DNA of 64,000 nucleotides, from assembly GCA_036782755.1 (NCBI GenBank), contig DAIPYL010000003.1, positions 13,911 to 77,910 on the forward strand. The letters are read 5' to 3'. The notes under the pieces are model-generated. The model made no database searches, was not told the origin of the DNA, and saw only the letters and a program-made list of their open reading frames with translations. Position numbers and translations under genes: made by a program. This DNA comes from Jeotgalicoccus sp036782755 (GTDB taxonomy: Bacteria; Bacillota; Bacilli; Staphylococcales; Salinicoccaceae). Each line of letters begins with the position of its first letter. Within the stretch, counting starts at the first letter, position 1. This document shows, piece by piece, positions 34,126-44,100 of the stretch.

Positions 34126-35178
34126 ATGAGAAATCTCGGAATATATTTCGGCACGTTCGCTCCGTGCCACGTGGGTCATTTTGAACAAATCGTCAGAGCG
34201 AAACGAGAAAACAGACATGCCGTCGTAATTATAAGCGGCTACGATGGTGACCGCGGGGATTCCATCGGCATGAACCTTGAACACCGCGTCCGGGCAATGC
34301 GCCAGCTGCTCAGAAACGACAGCAATGTATCGATTCTCGAACTTGATGAAACAGATATTCCCCGTTATCCGGCGGGATGGCAACCGTGGCTGGAAATGCT
34401 GGAGAGCCTGATTCGCCAGACGATAGACTCACTGGATTTCGATGTGAAGAGGACGACGTTTTATATGGGTGAAATTGAGTATCTCGAACCGCTTGAATCC
34501 TACTTCACTGAAAAGTGGCCGCATATTGATATTCATATGACGATGGTCGACAGAAAAGTGCTTGGCATCAGCGGTACAGAAATCAGGGAGATGCCTATTT
34601 TAAACTGGGATTATGTGACCCGTCCATTCCGCCGCTTTTTCGTACAAAACGTTCTCGTCACCGGTTCACCGAACAGCGGCAAGTCTATGATTATTGAAGA
34701 TCTTGCCCGGAGGTACTCGACGAGTTACTCCATTGAATATGCAGAAGAGTATTTCGAGGAGCATCAGCTGATGTCACCCGACCTCGATGCGAAAGATTTT
34801 CATGCAATCGGTATCGGACAGTTCGAACTGAACCGCCGGCATATTCATTCCAATGCAACACGTAAAGTCTTTTTCGCAGACACCGATGTTCTCTATTCCA
34901 AAGTTCATAATATGCTTGCAGAACACGACGGCCGGGACTATGTAAATCAAATATTTGAACATTATATACATCTTCAGTCATGGAGCCTGATTCTGATTAT
35001 GCCTCCTGCCGATGATGCATCTGACTATGATAAACAATTTTACAGCCTGCTGCTTCGGCAGCTGGACCACTATGATTTAATGAGGAATGCAGTCGTTTTA
35101 GATGATACATATCTGCACAATTATAACCGTGCCCATGCGCTTATTGATGAAATTTTGGAAAAAGGAAAAGATAACTGA
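34126..35178 (+). CDS. nadR: Bifunctional NMN adenylyltransferase / nicotinamide riboside kinase (NadR-like)
   Basis: This 350-residue two-domain enzyme has an N-terminal nucleotidyltransferase domain with GTFAPCHVGH at 9-18 and GISGTEIR near 147-154. That domain should make NAD from NMN. The C-terminal kinase domain, with P-loop GSPNSGKS at 180-187, should phosphorylate nicotinamide riboside. The HTH repressor domain of enterobacterial NadR is missing, as in Gram-positive and Haemophilus forms. No pnuC-like riboside importer is adjacent in the window. It lies upstream of the aminotransferase-serA pair, with a separate promoter between. The reactions are inferred from the family. Confidence 0.82.
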   Translation: MRNLGIYFGTFAPCHVGHFEQIVRAKRENRHAVVIISGYDGDRGDSIGMNLEHRVRAMRQLLRNDSNVSILELDETDIPRYPAGWQPWLEMLESLIRQTIDSLDFDVKRTTFYMGEIEYLEPLESYFTEKWPHIDIHMTMVDRKVLGISGTEIREMPILNWDYVTRPFRRFFVQNVLVTGSPNSGKSMIIEDLARRYSTSYSIEYAEEYFEEHQLMSPDLDAKDFHAIGIGQFELNRRHIHSNATRKVFFADTDVLYSKVHNMLAEHDGRDYVNQIFEHYIHLQSWSLILIMPPADDASDYDKQFYSLLLRQLDHYDLMRNAVVLDDTYLHNYNRAHALIDEILEKGKDN

Positions 35179-35193
35179 ATTTAATGATATTTC

Positions 35194-35202
35194 TGTTATA
35201 AT
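35194..35202 (+). promoter_or_regulatory. Extended -10 promoter of the aminotransferase-serA operon
   Basis: TGTTATAAT is an extended -10 (TG, one base, TATAAT), about 35 bases before the start codon. The -35 region is poor, as is common for extended -10 promoters. Confidence 0.55.
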
Positions 35203-35237
35203 GTAATTTACTATTCGTTTATACAGGAGGAATCGCT

Positions 35238-36386
35238 ATGCAAGAAGAATTACTGCTTACACCGGGTCCGACACCAGTTGCCCGACGCACGTATCAAGCT
35301 ATGTCCCAAGGTATTTTCGGTCACAGAACAAGCCGCTTCAAAGAAATGTCAGCCGGTATACAGGAAAAACTGCAGCCGTTATTCGGCACAGATAACCCTG
35401 TTGCTATTCTGACTTCATCAGGCACCAGCGCTCTTGAAGCTGCGATGGTTAACCTCGTTGATGACGGCGACTCTGTCGTCTTAATTGTCAGCGGCGTATT
35501 CGGCGGAAAGTTCGCAGATATTGCCGGACGCTACGACCTGAATGTTCACGTCTATGATGTAACATGGGGAGAAGCTGCTGATCCAAAAGCTTTTGAAGAA
35601 TACCTGAACGGACTGGATAATATCACTGCAGTATTTACCCAGGCATGTGAAACCTCCACGTCAGTTCTGCACCCGCTGTCTGAACTGGCGGACGTCGTTA
35701 ATAATTATAATGAAGAAACGCTCTTTATCGTCGATGCGGTAAGTGCACTTGGTGGAGCGGATATAAATATGAAACGCGACAAAATCGACTGCATCGTTTC
35801 AGGCAGTCAGAAAGCACTCATGCTGCCCCCGGGACTTGCATTCGTCGCTGTAAACGACAGAGCACTGAATAAAGTAAACAGCCTCGGCAATAGAAGATAC
35901 TACCTGGATTTAAGAATGTATTTTAAATCACTGGAAACAGATTACACGCCGCAGACACCTGCTGTTACTCTGTACCAGGGTCTCGATGATGTTTTAAATA
36001 TGATTCACGAAGAAACAATTGAAGAAGTATTTCTTCGCCATAAAAAGATGCAGAATATGCTCCGCTGCGGTATCGAAGCGCTGGATCTTGAACTTTTCGT
36101 CAAAGAAGAAGCTGCATCGCCAACAGTAACGGCAGTCACATCGACACCTGAAGAAATTGCGCACATTAAAAATATGCTTGAAAAAGACTATCAAATCTCT
36201 GTAGCCGGCGGCCAGAAGAATCTTGCAGGAAAGATTATCCGCATCGGCCATATGGGCTTTATGTTTCCGAAAGATATGCTGGCTATCTTAAGTGCACTGG
36301 AAGATATTCTAAGCAAGCTGCGCAAGCAAAATTACTACGGCAAAGCATTAACTGCCGCTCAGGAGAGTTTATATGACCAAGCATAA
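35238..36386 (+). CDS. Class V aminotransferase (serine-pyruvate/alanine-glyoxylate type)
   Basis: This 382-residue PLP enzyme begins LLTPGPTPVARRTYQAM and binds PLP through Lys192 in SGSQKALM, with Asp166 in VDAVSALGG. The family transfers amino groups between serine, alanine and 2-oxo acids such as pyruvate and glyoxylate. Its stop overlaps serA by 14 bases, the same pairing as in staphylococci, so it probably acts with SerA in serine metabolism, possibly as the phosphoserine or serine aminotransferase step. That step is an inference. AGGAGG precedes the ATG. Confidence 0.85.
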   Translation: MQEELLLTPGPTPVARRTYQAMSQGIFGHRTSRFKEMSAGIQEKLQPLFGTDNPVAILTSSGTSALEAAMVNLVDDGDSVVLIVSGVFGGKFADIAGRYDLNVHVYDVTWGEAADPKAFEEYLNGLDNITAVFTQACETSTSVLHPLSELADVVNNYNEETLFIVDAVSALGGADINMKRDKIDCIVSGSQKALMLPPGLAFVAVNDRALNKVNSLGNRRYYLDLRMYFKSLETDYTPQTPAVTLYQGLDDVLNMIHEETIEEVFLRHKKMQNMLRCGIEALDLELFVKEEAASPTVTAVTSTPEEIAHIKNMLEKDYQISVAGGQKNLAGKIIRIGHMGFMFPKDMLAILSALEDILSKLRKQNYYGKALTAAQESLYDQA

Positions 36387-37968
36387 AGTAATCGTACTCG
36401 ACCCTGTCAGCCAGGATGGCATACAGGCAATAATTGATAATGACAACTTCAGCGTTACGCGCCAGGAAGGTTTATCGGAGTCGCAGATTGTCGATATCAT
36501 TCATGATTTCGATGCTGTGATTGTCCGCAGCCAGACTAAAATTACAGAACGTATTATCCAGCATGCGAAAAAGCTCAAGATGATTGCACGTGCAGGTGTC
36601 GGCGTCGATAATATCGATATCGATGCAGCGACAAAACACGGCGTCATCGTCGTCAACGCTCCTGAAGGAAATACTATTTCAGCAACGGAACATACGATGG
36701 CAATGATGCTGACGATGGCACGCGATATTCCGGAAGCATATAAAGAGCTGACTGAAGGAGAATGGAACCGCAGCGCTCATAAAGGGGTCGAACTTTACGG
36801 TAAAACTCTCGGTATTATCGGCGCGGGTAAAATCGGTTTCGGTGTCGCCAGACGTGCTAAGAGTTTCGGCATGAAGATTGTCGCATTCGATCCATACTTA
36901 TCAGATGAAAAAGCACGTGACAATGAGATTATTAAAATGGAAGTGGATGAAGTCGCTGCTGCTGCAGATTTCATTACAGTGCATACACCTCTGACGCCGC
37001 AGACAAAAGGAATCGTCGGCGCGGACTTCTTTAAGAAGTGTAAAAAAGAAGGCGTCTACCTGATTAACGTTGCGCGCGGCGGCATCATCGATGAAGATGA
37101 TTTACTTGAAGCACTCGATGCAGGAATCGTTAAAGGCGCAGCTCTCGACGTGTTCGTTACAGAACCGCCGGAAAACACTGCACTTCTGACACACCGGCGC
37201 ACTGTTGTGACACCTCACCTTGGTGCCTCTACAGCAGAAGCGCAGGAAAAAGTTGCAGTCAGTGTTGCGAAGGAAATTATCGAGTATTTTGAAGACAACA
37301 AAATTACGCATGCGGTCAACGCACCGCGCGTGAGCGATTCTGTTGCCGAAGAGTTAAAACCGTATATGTCTATCGTGAAACACTTGGGACAATTCGGCAT
37401 TCAGCTGCTGGATAACCCGCCTCAAGAAGTAAAAATTAAATACCACGGCGATATCGCAGTAGACGATACAAGTATTTTAACGCGTACATTCGTTACTAAT
37501 ATGCTGAAACCTCACTTCGGTGATGAAGTAAATATTATTAACGCGCTGTACTACTTAAATGAACGCGATGTGACTTACAAAGTTGAGAAAAAAGCTAAAG
37601 CAGACGGCTATACGAACTACCTTGAAGTCGAACTGATTAATGATAGCGAACACGTCACACTCGGTGCATCGACTATTCCGGGATACGGCGAACGTCTCGT
37701 TAAAATCAATGAATACCCGATTGACTTCAGACCTGAAGAGAATATACTCATTATTGAGCATACAGACCGTCCAGGCATCATCGGGCAACTTGGCGCACTG
37801 CTTGGCGAGGATTCAGTAAACATCGCTTCCATGCAGCTCGCACGCCTGTCCAGAGAAGGCGACGCAATGGTTCTCTTCACGCTGGACAATAAGGTTGCTG
37901 AACAAACACACGAAAAAATTAAAGATATAATGAATATCCATAAAGTTCATACGATTAAACTTGGATAA
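36373..37968 (+). CDS. serA: D-3-phosphoglycerate dehydrogenase
   Basis: This 531-residue enzyme makes 3-phosphohydroxypyruvate, the first step of serine synthesis. The Rossmann motif GIIGAGKIGFG is at about 147-157, and the catalytic triad is Arg235 (NVARGG), Glu264 and His282 (PHLGAST). After the catalytic part come the allosteric substrate-binding domain (about 315-445) and a C-terminal ACT domain (about 458-531, HTDRPGIIGQLG) that can bind serine for feedback control. It overlaps the aminotransferase gene by 14 bases, so translation is coupled. A terminator follows. Confidence 0.95.
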   Translation: MTKHKVIVLDPVSQDGIQAIIDNDNFSVTRQEGLSESQIVDIIHDFDAVIVRSQTKITERIIQHAKKLKMIARAGVGVDNIDIDAATKHGVIVVNAPEGNTISATEHTMAMMLTMARDIPEAYKELTEGEWNRSAHKGVELYGKTLGIIGAGKIGFGVARRAKSFGMKIVAFDPYLSDEKARDNEIIKMEVDEVAAAADFITVHTPLTPQTKGIVGADFFKKCKKEGVYLINVARGGIIDEDDLLEALDAGIVKGAALDVFVTEPPENTALLTHRRTVVTPHLGASTAEAQEKVAVSVAKEIIEYFEDNKITHAVNAPRVSDSVAEELKPYMSIVKHLGQFGIQLLDNPPQEVKIKYHGDIAVDDTSILTRTFVTNMLKPHFGDEVNIINALYYLNERDVTYKVEKKAKADGYTNYLEVELINDSEHVTLGASTIPGYGERLVKINEYPIDFRPEENILIIEHTDRPGIIGQLGALLGEDSVNIASMQLARLSREGDAMVLFTLDNKVAEQTHEKIKDIMNIHKVHTIKLG

Positions 37969-38011
37969 AGATTAAAACCATAAGATTTGGACATAACTCC
38001 ATCCTGTAAAT

Positions 38012-38072
38012 AAAAAAGTGCACTTGCTTTCCATGGGCATCGCGTGAGCCTAGGAGTCAAGTGCCTTTTTTA
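38012..38072 (+). terminator. Terminator after serA
   Basis: GCACTTG (38020-38026) pairs with CAAGTGC (38058-38064), with an inner GGC/GCC hairpin and a T-run after it. Confidence 0.8.
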
Positions 38073-38104
38073 TATGTTTTTTATCGACTTAATTTCTGCA
38101 TATT

Positions 38105-38144
38105 AAATGCACCTGAATCCAGGGAATCAGGTGCATTCTTTTTC
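38105..38144. terminator. Terminator facing the HAD gene
   Basis: AATGCACCTGA and TCAGGTGCATT pair around ATCCAGGGAA, with a T-rich tail. It lies between convergent serA and the HAD gene. Confidence 0.85.
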
Positions 38145-38149
38145 ATCTC

Positions 38150-39262
38150 CTATTTAGCAAGCTGCTCTACGAGTTCTGGTACTCCGAGCACATCTTTCAG
38201 CATCTGCTCTTTCGGCACGTCCAGTTCTTCAAACGTACTGATAATGTCGTCACCTGTCAGTCCCGTCAGCGTCGCAATAAATGTTGCTCCGATTTTATCC
38301 GCACAGTAAAAATCTGCTACGGAATCTCCGACGATAAAGATCTGTTCATCGCTTTCATTTCTGCCGTTTACCGCTGCATCAAACAGTGCATCGTTTTGCA
38401 CGTACAAGCTCCATAAATAACTGAACGGATGCGGTTTTGTCAGTGCATGCCGTGCATTGCTGCGACCTTCGGCATCCATAACTTCACTTGCAGTTGAAAT
38501 ACGGCGCTCATCGAATACTTCAATCAGCCCGTCTTCTTCAAAGGGCAAGAGTGTTTCCTGTCTCGGTCTGCCTGTTGCCACACCTATCGTATATCCTTTA
38601 TCCTTCAAGCTGTTCAGCATCTCTTTAATCGATGCCGTATCAACAATCCATTCTTCATCGTAGATAAATCCTGTTTTCTCGAGTTCCTCTGCTGCTCTGC
38701 CTGTATCCGCTTCGACAAGTTCACTGCCCAAATACCATTCCTGGTATTTATAACGCCCCTGTTCCCAGATAGGCCCGTACATTCTGAAGACGTTCGAATC
38801 TTTCAGATTTTGAAGTGTTCCGGCATACTCGATTAATGCATTGTAAATTTCATCTTTAGTGAAAGTTTCCCGGGAAATAAATTCAAGTACTGCTTCCGGA
38901 TTTACCGTTACCTCACCGAGCATATCCCCGACTTCGTTTAAGTTAGTTATATCGATATCAGCCAGGTTTAGTTTTTCCTCTTTCAGTATGTCTATGTACA
39001 ATATTGCGAAAGTGATAAACAGCATATCCCAGTTGGAATTCAATCCTGCTTCTTTAAAGCGTTTAAGTACGCGGTCATCAGCAAATATTGTGCTGCGGAT
39101 TCTACTGATTTCTTCATTTGTATAATCCGTTCTGAACTTGCGCCCATCCAGATTTAAATAACGCGGACTGTACAGTAATTCCTCTACTGTCAGTGCAGAT
39201 ACATCAAAACATCTCTCTTCACTTAAGAACACACCGTCAACATCAAACAGAATCGTTGTCAT
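38150..39262 (-). CDS. HAD family hydrolase, large form
   Basis: This 370-residue protein begins MTTILFDVDGVF with catalytic Asp7 and Asp9. A long cap of about 200 residues follows, then the motif II stretch GVATGRPRQ, a Lys in TKPHPF, and motif IV FIVGDSVADFYCADKIGA. The Val-Gly pair in DVDGV and the large cap set it apart from ordinary phosphatases. The substrate is unknown. Met at 39262 is chosen because GGAG lies 8 bases upstream; the longer frame lacks a Shine-Dalgarno. Confidence 0.8.
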   Translation of the reverse strand: MTTILFDVDGVFLSEERCFDVSALTVEELLYSPRYLNLDGRKFRTDYTNEEISRIRSTIFADDRVLKRFKEAGLNSNWDMLFITFAILYIDILKEEKLNLADIDITNLNEVGDMLGEVTVNPEAVLEFISRETFTKDEIYNALIEYAGTLQNLKDSNVFRMYGPIWEQGRYKYQEWYLGSELVEADTGRAAEELEKTGFIYDEEWIVDTASIKEMLNSLKDKGYTIGVATGRPRQETLLPFEEDGLIEVFDERRISTASEVMDAEGRSNARHALTKPHPFSYLWSLYVQNDALFDAAVNGRNESDEQIFIVGDSVADFYCADKIGATFIATLTGLTGDDIISTFEELDVPKEQMLKDVLGVPELVEQLAK

Positions 39263-39490
39263 GAGAACACTCCAGTAAATTTTTTTATATTGCCAGTTTC
39301 TCACACCGTTTTCATCTTGTCGAGTATTTATACAAATTTTCAGGCAACTTGAACTTTTTCGCCATAAATGAATAATGTGTTTTAAATTGCGGTAATTTGT
39401 AATATGATAAATAATAGATTGTAAATCTATTGCTCAGTTGATTAAGGAAAAGTAAAGTTTGTAAATTAAATATTATATGGAGGACTCTTT

Positions 39491-41158
39491 ATGTCTCTTA
39501 GTCCAATGGAAGTTATCTTCATGTTCGTCGGAGGACTTGGTATCTTCCTGTACGGTATTAAACAGATGGGTGACGGCCTGCAGGCAGCTGCCGGCGACCG
39601 TTTGCGAGATATTTTAAACCGCATGACATCCAATCCTGTCAGAGGTGTAGTCGCAGGTATTATTGTGACTGTCTTAATTCAAAGCAGCTCGGGCGCCACT
39701 GCCATTACTATCGGTTTAGTAAGTGCAGGTTTCCTGTCACTCAGACAGGCAATCGGTGTTATTTTAGGTGCCAACATCGGTACCACGGTTACAGCATTTA
39801 TAATTGGTCTGGACATCGGTGCGTATTCGCTGCCGATTCTCGCCGTAGGTTCGTTTATGCTGTTTTTCTTTAAATCCAATCAGATTATTAATGTTGGTAG
39901 AGTCCTTTTCGGATTCGGGGCGTTATTTTACGGTCTCGAATTAATGGGTGACGGTGTCGGACCGCTTGCCGACCTCGAATACTTCCAGAATATGATGCTT
40001 GCCATGAGTGATAACTCGTTTCTTGGTCTTGCTGTCGGTATTATCCTGACAGTTATAGTCCAGAGTTCAAGTGCAACTATTGCCATACTTCAGAATTTCT
40101 ATGCCAACGGTATGGTTGATCTGCAGGCAGCATTACCGATTCTGCTCGGCGACAATATCGGTACAACGATTACTGCTATACTAGCAGCGCTTGCCGGTTC
40201 AATTGCCGCAAAACGTGCAGCATTGGTGCATGTTACATTTAATATCATCGGTGCAGCGATATTTATGATACTGATGCCTTTATTCGTTATCTATGTCGGA
40301 TATCTCGAAGAAGTTCTCAGTCTGAACAAACCGATGACTATCGCTTTCGCTCATGGTTCATACAATATTATCAATACATTGATTCACCTGCCGTTCGTCG
40401 GCGCACTTGCGTGGCTGGTTGTTAAAATTGTCCCCGGCCGTGATTTCTCTGAAGATTTCACGCCGAAACATTTAGACCCGCTCTTATTAAAACAGTCACC
40501 TTCAATTGCAATTCAGGGTGCACAGAGCGAAGTTAAAAACCTTGGCGAACTTGTTCTGAGTACATTACAGGATGCACGTCAGTACAGCGATAAGCAGGAT
40601 GCCAAACTCTTCAAGCAAATCGAAGATAAAGTGAATGTTTCTGCTACGCTTCAGGATGCCATCCGCGCATATCTGCTCGATGCATCGAAACATGAAATTT
40701 CACAACATGACACTGAACGTGTCAGCACGCTGCTTGAAGTATCCCGTATACTTCTTAAAGTAAGCTCACAGGCTAAAAACCTCGCTGATCAGTATCATCA
40801 CAAGTATGAAAACAATGTTCAACTGTCAGACGAAGCTAAAGAAGGTCTGGAAGATCTGTACAGACACGTCTACGAATCGTTCACAATGGCAATTGATACG
40901 CTTGATGTTTACAATCCCCAGGCGCTTCAACAGGTGATCCGACTCAGCCAGAAATCTCATAGAATTGAAAACAAACTCCGCAAAGAACACATTAAACGTC
41001 TTTCAAGAGGCGAATGTTCAACGGACGGCGGTTCACTTTATGTTGAACTGATCAGTAATATGGAACGTATCGGCTATAACGCACGAAACATTACAGAGAC
41101 AAACTTAAATAACGTATCATCAGATGATTTCAGTGATGAATTCACTGTTTACGACTGA
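39491..41158 (+). CDS. Na/Pi cotransporter (NptA/YjbB family) with PhoU-like domain
   Basis: This 555-residue protein has a membrane half (about residues 5-310) with two inverted repeats, each carrying QSSSGATAITIGLV or QSSSATIAIL, the sodium/phosphate-binding QSSS motifs. The C-terminal half (about 345-545) is an alpha-helical PhoU-like regulatory domain. It probably moves phosphate with sodium. A GGAGG site gives the ATG. It is monocistronic with a terminator at 41165-41199, convergent to glnA. Confidence 0.88.
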   Translation: MSLSPMEVIFMFVGGLGIFLYGIKQMGDGLQAAAGDRLRDILNRMTSNPVRGVVAGIIVTVLIQSSSGATAITIGLVSAGFLSLRQAIGVILGANIGTTVTAFIIGLDIGAYSLPILAVGSFMLFFFKSNQIINVGRVLFGFGALFYGLELMGDGVGPLADLEYFQNMMLAMSDNSFLGLAVGIILTVIVQSSSATIAILQNFYANGMVDLQAALPILLGDNIGTTITAILAALAGSIAAKRAALVHVTFNIIGAAIFMILMPLFVIYVGYLEEVLSLNKPMTIAFAHGSYNIINTLIHLPFVGALAWLVVKIVPGRDFSEDFTPKHLDPLLLKQSPSIAIQGAQSEVKNLGELVLSTLQDARQYSDKQDAKLFKQIEDKVNVSATLQDAIRAYLLDASKHEISQHDTERVSTLLEVSRILLKVSSQAKNLADQYHHKYENNVQLSDEAKEGLEDLYRHVYESFTMAIDTLDVYNPQALQQVIRLSQKSHRIENKLRKEHIKRLSRGECSTDGGSLYVELISNMERIGYNARNITETNLNNVSSDDFSDEFTVYD

Positions 41159-41164
41159 TAATAT

Positions 41165-41199
41165 AAAAAGCTCCGGGAAATTATTCCCGGAGCTTTTTT
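41165..41199. terminator. Bidirectional terminator between the Na/Pi and glnA genes
   Basis: AAAAGCTCCGGGAA and TTCCCGGAGCTTTT pair around TTAT. Both strands have a T-run. Confidence 0.93.
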
Positions 41200-41202
41200 C
41201 TT

Positions 41203-42540
41203 TTAATATTTATCCATGTAGTGATTAAGTTCCCACTCAGAAACAGCTGCGCGGTAGTCTTCCCACTCCAGCATTTTGTGTTCATAAAACGCTTTGAAAA
41301 TATGGCTGCCGAGCGCTTCTTTTGAAAGTTCACTGTCACGCAGCACTTTTAATGCGTTGTACAGTGTCGACGGCAGGTCTTCCACGCCGTGTGTATTACG
41401 TTCTTCTCTCGTCAGTTCATACAGGTTTAAATCGATTGATTCCTGCAGCTCAAGCTTGTTTTTAATGCCATCCAGCCCGGCTTTTAAAATGACTGCCAGT
41501 GCCAGATACGGATTCGCTGATGGATCGACAGAACGAACTTCCACACGTGTTGATAATCCGCGTGAAGAAGGGATTCTCATCAATGGCGAGCGGTTCTTTT
41601 TACTCCAGGCGATGTAGCTTGGTGCTTCGTAACCCGGCACCAGACGCTTATACGAGTTCACCAGCGGATTCGTTACCGCAGTAAAGCCGCGGACGTGTTT
41701 CAGTACACCTGCCATAAAGTATTTCATATCCTCACTTAAGCCATCTTCTGCAGACTCATCAAAGAATGCATTTTCTTTTCCTTTAAAGAGCGATACGTTA
41801 AAGTGCATGCCGTTGCCGTTAATGCCAAACAGCGGTTTCGGCATAAATGTTGCATGCAGATTATGTTTTCTTGCAACTGTTTTCACGATGAGTTTAAATG
41901 TCTGAATGCTGTCGCATGCAGTGACTGCATCTGCATATTTAAAATCAATTTCATGCTGTCCTTCAGCCACTTCGTGGTGTGATGCTTCAATATCAAAACC
42001 CATGTCTTCAAGTTCAATAACAATTTCCCGTCGGCAGTTTTCGCCTGTATCAGTCGGCGCCAAATCAAAATATCCGCCCTGGTCATTTAAGACAGTAGTC
42101 GGTTTGCCCCGCTCATCCAGTTTGAACAGAAAGAATTCGGGCTCCGGTCCAAGATTGAAAGAAGTATAGCCCATCTCTTCCATTTCTTTCAGAACATTTT
42201 TCAGGTTCGTTCTGGGGTCTCCTTCAAATGGTGTACCGTCAATTTTGTAAACGTCGCAAATCAGACGTGCCACTTTGTCGCCGCGTGATGTTGACCATGG
42301 AAAGACTGTCCACGTGTTTAAATCCGGAACAAGATACATATCCGATTCTTCAATGCGCGTAAATCCTTCAATTGAAGAACCGTCAAACATCATTTGTCCG
42401 TCGAGCGCTTTATCAAGCTGACTGAAAGGGACTTCCACATTTTTAATCGTGCCGAGAATATCCGAAAACTGCAGACGGATAAACCTTACGTTCTGTTCCT
42501 GTGCAATACTGATAATTTTTTCTCTGGTTAAACTTTCCAT
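41203..42540 (-). CDS. glnA: Glutamine synthetase, type I
   Basis: This 445-residue enzyme makes glutamine from glutamate, ammonia and ATP. It has the Gram-positive GSI-alpha length and FDGSSIEGFTRIEESDMYL, the last part carrying the Arg used for glutamine feedback in Bacillus. GPEPEFFLF, HHEVAEGQHEID and NPYLALAVIL are active-site stretches. No glnR is adjacent, unlike the usual glnRA operon. A promoter with TTGCGT and TAATAT lies about 55 bases upstream. The Shine-Dalgarno is weak. Confidence 0.95.
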   Translation of the reverse strand: MESLTREKIISIAQEQNVRFIRLQFSDILGTIKNVEVPFSQLDKALDGQMMFDGSSIEGFTRIEESDMYLVPDLNTWTVFPWSTSRGDKVARLICDVYKIDGTPFEGDPRTNLKNVLKEMEEMGYTSFNLGPEPEFFLFKLDERGKPTTVLNDQGGYFDLAPTDTGENCRREIVIELEDMGFDIEASHHEVAEGQHEIDFKYADAVTACDSIQTFKLIVKTVARKHNLHATFMPKPLFGINGNGMHFNVSLFKGKENAFFDESAEDGLSEDMKYFMAGVLKHVRGFTAVTNPLVNSYKRLVPGYEAPSYIAWSKKNRSPLMRIPSSRGLSTRVEVRSVDPSANPYLALAVILKAGLDGIKNKLELQESIDLNLYELTREERNTHGVEDLPSTLYNALKVLRDSELSKEALGSHIFKAFYEHKMLEWEDYRAAVSEWELNHYMDKY

Positions 42541-42595
42541 GACCCACGCCCTTAATCTTTATTTATAATACTGATGCTGAAAAACTCATGTAAGA

Positions 42596-42624
42596 ATATT
42601 ACCACACGCATATTTCACACGCAA
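42596..42624 (-). promoter_or_regulatory. Promoter of glnA
   Basis: On the minus strand TTGCGT, 17 bases, TAATAT. I found no clean GlnR/TnrA box (TGTNAN7TNACA) here; one imperfect TGT...ACA pair spans the -10. Confidence 0.55.
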
Positions 42625-42644
42625 TCGGGAATTTTCTTAAAATT

Positions 42645-42683
42645 AAAAAAGGTGGAGATCCGCTACTTGGATCTCCACCTTTT
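42645..42683. terminator. Terminator of the SNF transporter gene
   Basis: AAAGGTGGAGATCC and GGATCTCCACCTTT pair around GCTACTT. It ends the SNF gene transcript. Confidence 0.92.
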
Positions 42684-42688
42684 AAAGC

Positions 42689-44035
42689 TTAAAAGACACT
42701 AATGATATTCATAATAAAGACGAACAGAATAATTGCCGGCAGAATAAATCTGAGCATAAATATCCACGCTTTAAATATCATAAATGAACTGGTGTTTTTC
42801 TCAACATTAAGCTGCTCCATCGTAATACGCTTATCTAAAATATAGCCGACAAAAATAGATGAGAACAATGCACCGGCAGGAAGGAGTATGTTCGATACGA
42901 GGAAGTCCACGTTATCGAATATCGTTCCCGCGAAGAATTGAACGTCGTTCAGTACACCTTCTGATAATGCGGAAGGAATACCGATTGCAAAAATAATAAT
43001 TGCATAAATGTAAGTTGTTTTTTTACGTTTCGACTGATTTCCTTTAACCGTGTTGGCAACGTTAATTTCAATCATAGAGAATGCGGATGTCAGCGTTGCA
43101 AATAAGAATGCAAGCAGGAACATCAGATAGAACACAATTCCAAACGGTATGGCGTTAAATATTTCAGGCAGGACGATAAATACAAGTCCCGGTCCTTCAA
43201 CACTCTGCATGCCGAATGAAGCAATTGCCGGGAAAATCGCAAGTCCGACCATGACAGAAACTGCAATGTTCATCAGCACGATATACCCTGCAGATTTCGG
43301 CAGATTCTGATCTGCTTTTAAGTAGGATGCGTAAGTCATCATCTGAGTAATTCCGACGCTGAGCGCGAAGAATGACTGTCCAAGTGCGAACATTACTCCG
43401 TTTGCACTGAGTTCACTGAAGTCCGGTGTCAGGAAGTATTTAACCCCTTCAAATGCATTAGGCAGTGACAGCGAACGGATAATAATGAACAGGAACAGAA
43501 TGAACAGCATCGGCATCATAATTTTAGATGCACGTTCCAGTCCTTTCTGTATGCCCTGTGCAACGACAAATGCCGTAATCGCAATGAACACACCCTGAGC
43601 AGCAATAACGTATACCGGGTTCGTAATAATATCTCCGAGCATCGTCGTGTAGTCGTTAACAGAATAAAGATTTAAGAGATCCATAAGGGCAATCAGCAGA
43701 TAAATTAATATCCAGCCTCCGATCACACTGTAAAACGACAGGAGCAGCATCGTTCCGAAGTGACCGATCCAGCCGAAAATCCTTAAGCTCTTTTTACCGC
43801 TCAAGTATTCGAAACCGTCAATCGGATTTTTTCCGGACGCGCGCCCGATAACGAATTCACTGATTAACAGCGGCAAACCGATAAGAATGGTAAATAGCAG
43901 AAAAACGAATAAAAATGCGCCGCCGCCGTGTTCAGCAGTCATGTAAGGAAAGCGCCATACTGCGCCTAAACCTATAGCAGATCCTGCTGCAGCCAATATA
44001 AAACCTAATTTTGAGTTCCAGTTATTTTCGGACAA
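42689..44035 (-). CDS. Neurotransmitter:sodium symporter family transporter (SNF/NSS)
   Basis: This 448-residue protein has about 11 predicted helices. Family hallmarks are the N-terminal GFILAAAGSAIGLGAVWRFP and TAEHGGGAFLFVF, which line the LeuT-type substrate and sodium sites, plus NPIDGFEYL. It is probably a sodium-dependent amino-acid importer; bacterial homologues carry Leu, Trp, Tyr or Met, and the substrate is not clear here. The start is TTG with GAGG upstream. It lies between glnA and the formate oxidoreductase gene, with terminators at both ends. Confidence 0.85.
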   Translation of the reverse strand: MSENNWNSKLGFILAAAGSAIGLGAVWRFPYMTAEHGGGAFLFVFLLFTILIGLPLLISEFVIGRASGKNPIDGFEYLSGKKSLRIFGWIGHFGTMLLLSFYSVIGGWILIYLLIALMDLLNLYSVNDYTTMLGDIITNPVYVIAAQGVFIAITAFVVAQGIQKGLERASKIMMPMLFILFLFIIIRSLSLPNAFEGVKYFLTPDFSELSANGVMFALGQSFFALSVGITQMMTYASYLKADQNLPKSAGYIVLMNIAVSVMVGLAIFPAIASFGMQSVEGPGLVFIVLPEIFNAIPFGIVFYLMFLLAFLFATLTSAFSMIEINVANTVKGNQSKRKKTTYIYAIIIFAIGIPSALSEGVLNDVQFFAGTIFDNVDFLVSNILLPAGALFSSIFVGYILDKRITMEQLNVEKNTSSFMIFKAWIFMLRFILPAIILFVFIMNIISVF

Positions 44036-44100
44036 AATATTACCTCTTTTCCATTATCAATGTTGGTAGTTTACCACACTAAAGAGAATTTTTATATATT

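Noticed and set aside
42541..42644. GlnR/TnrA operator before glnA
   Set aside because: The only candidate (TGTGG...TTACA) is one base too long and lacks the conserved A after TGTN.
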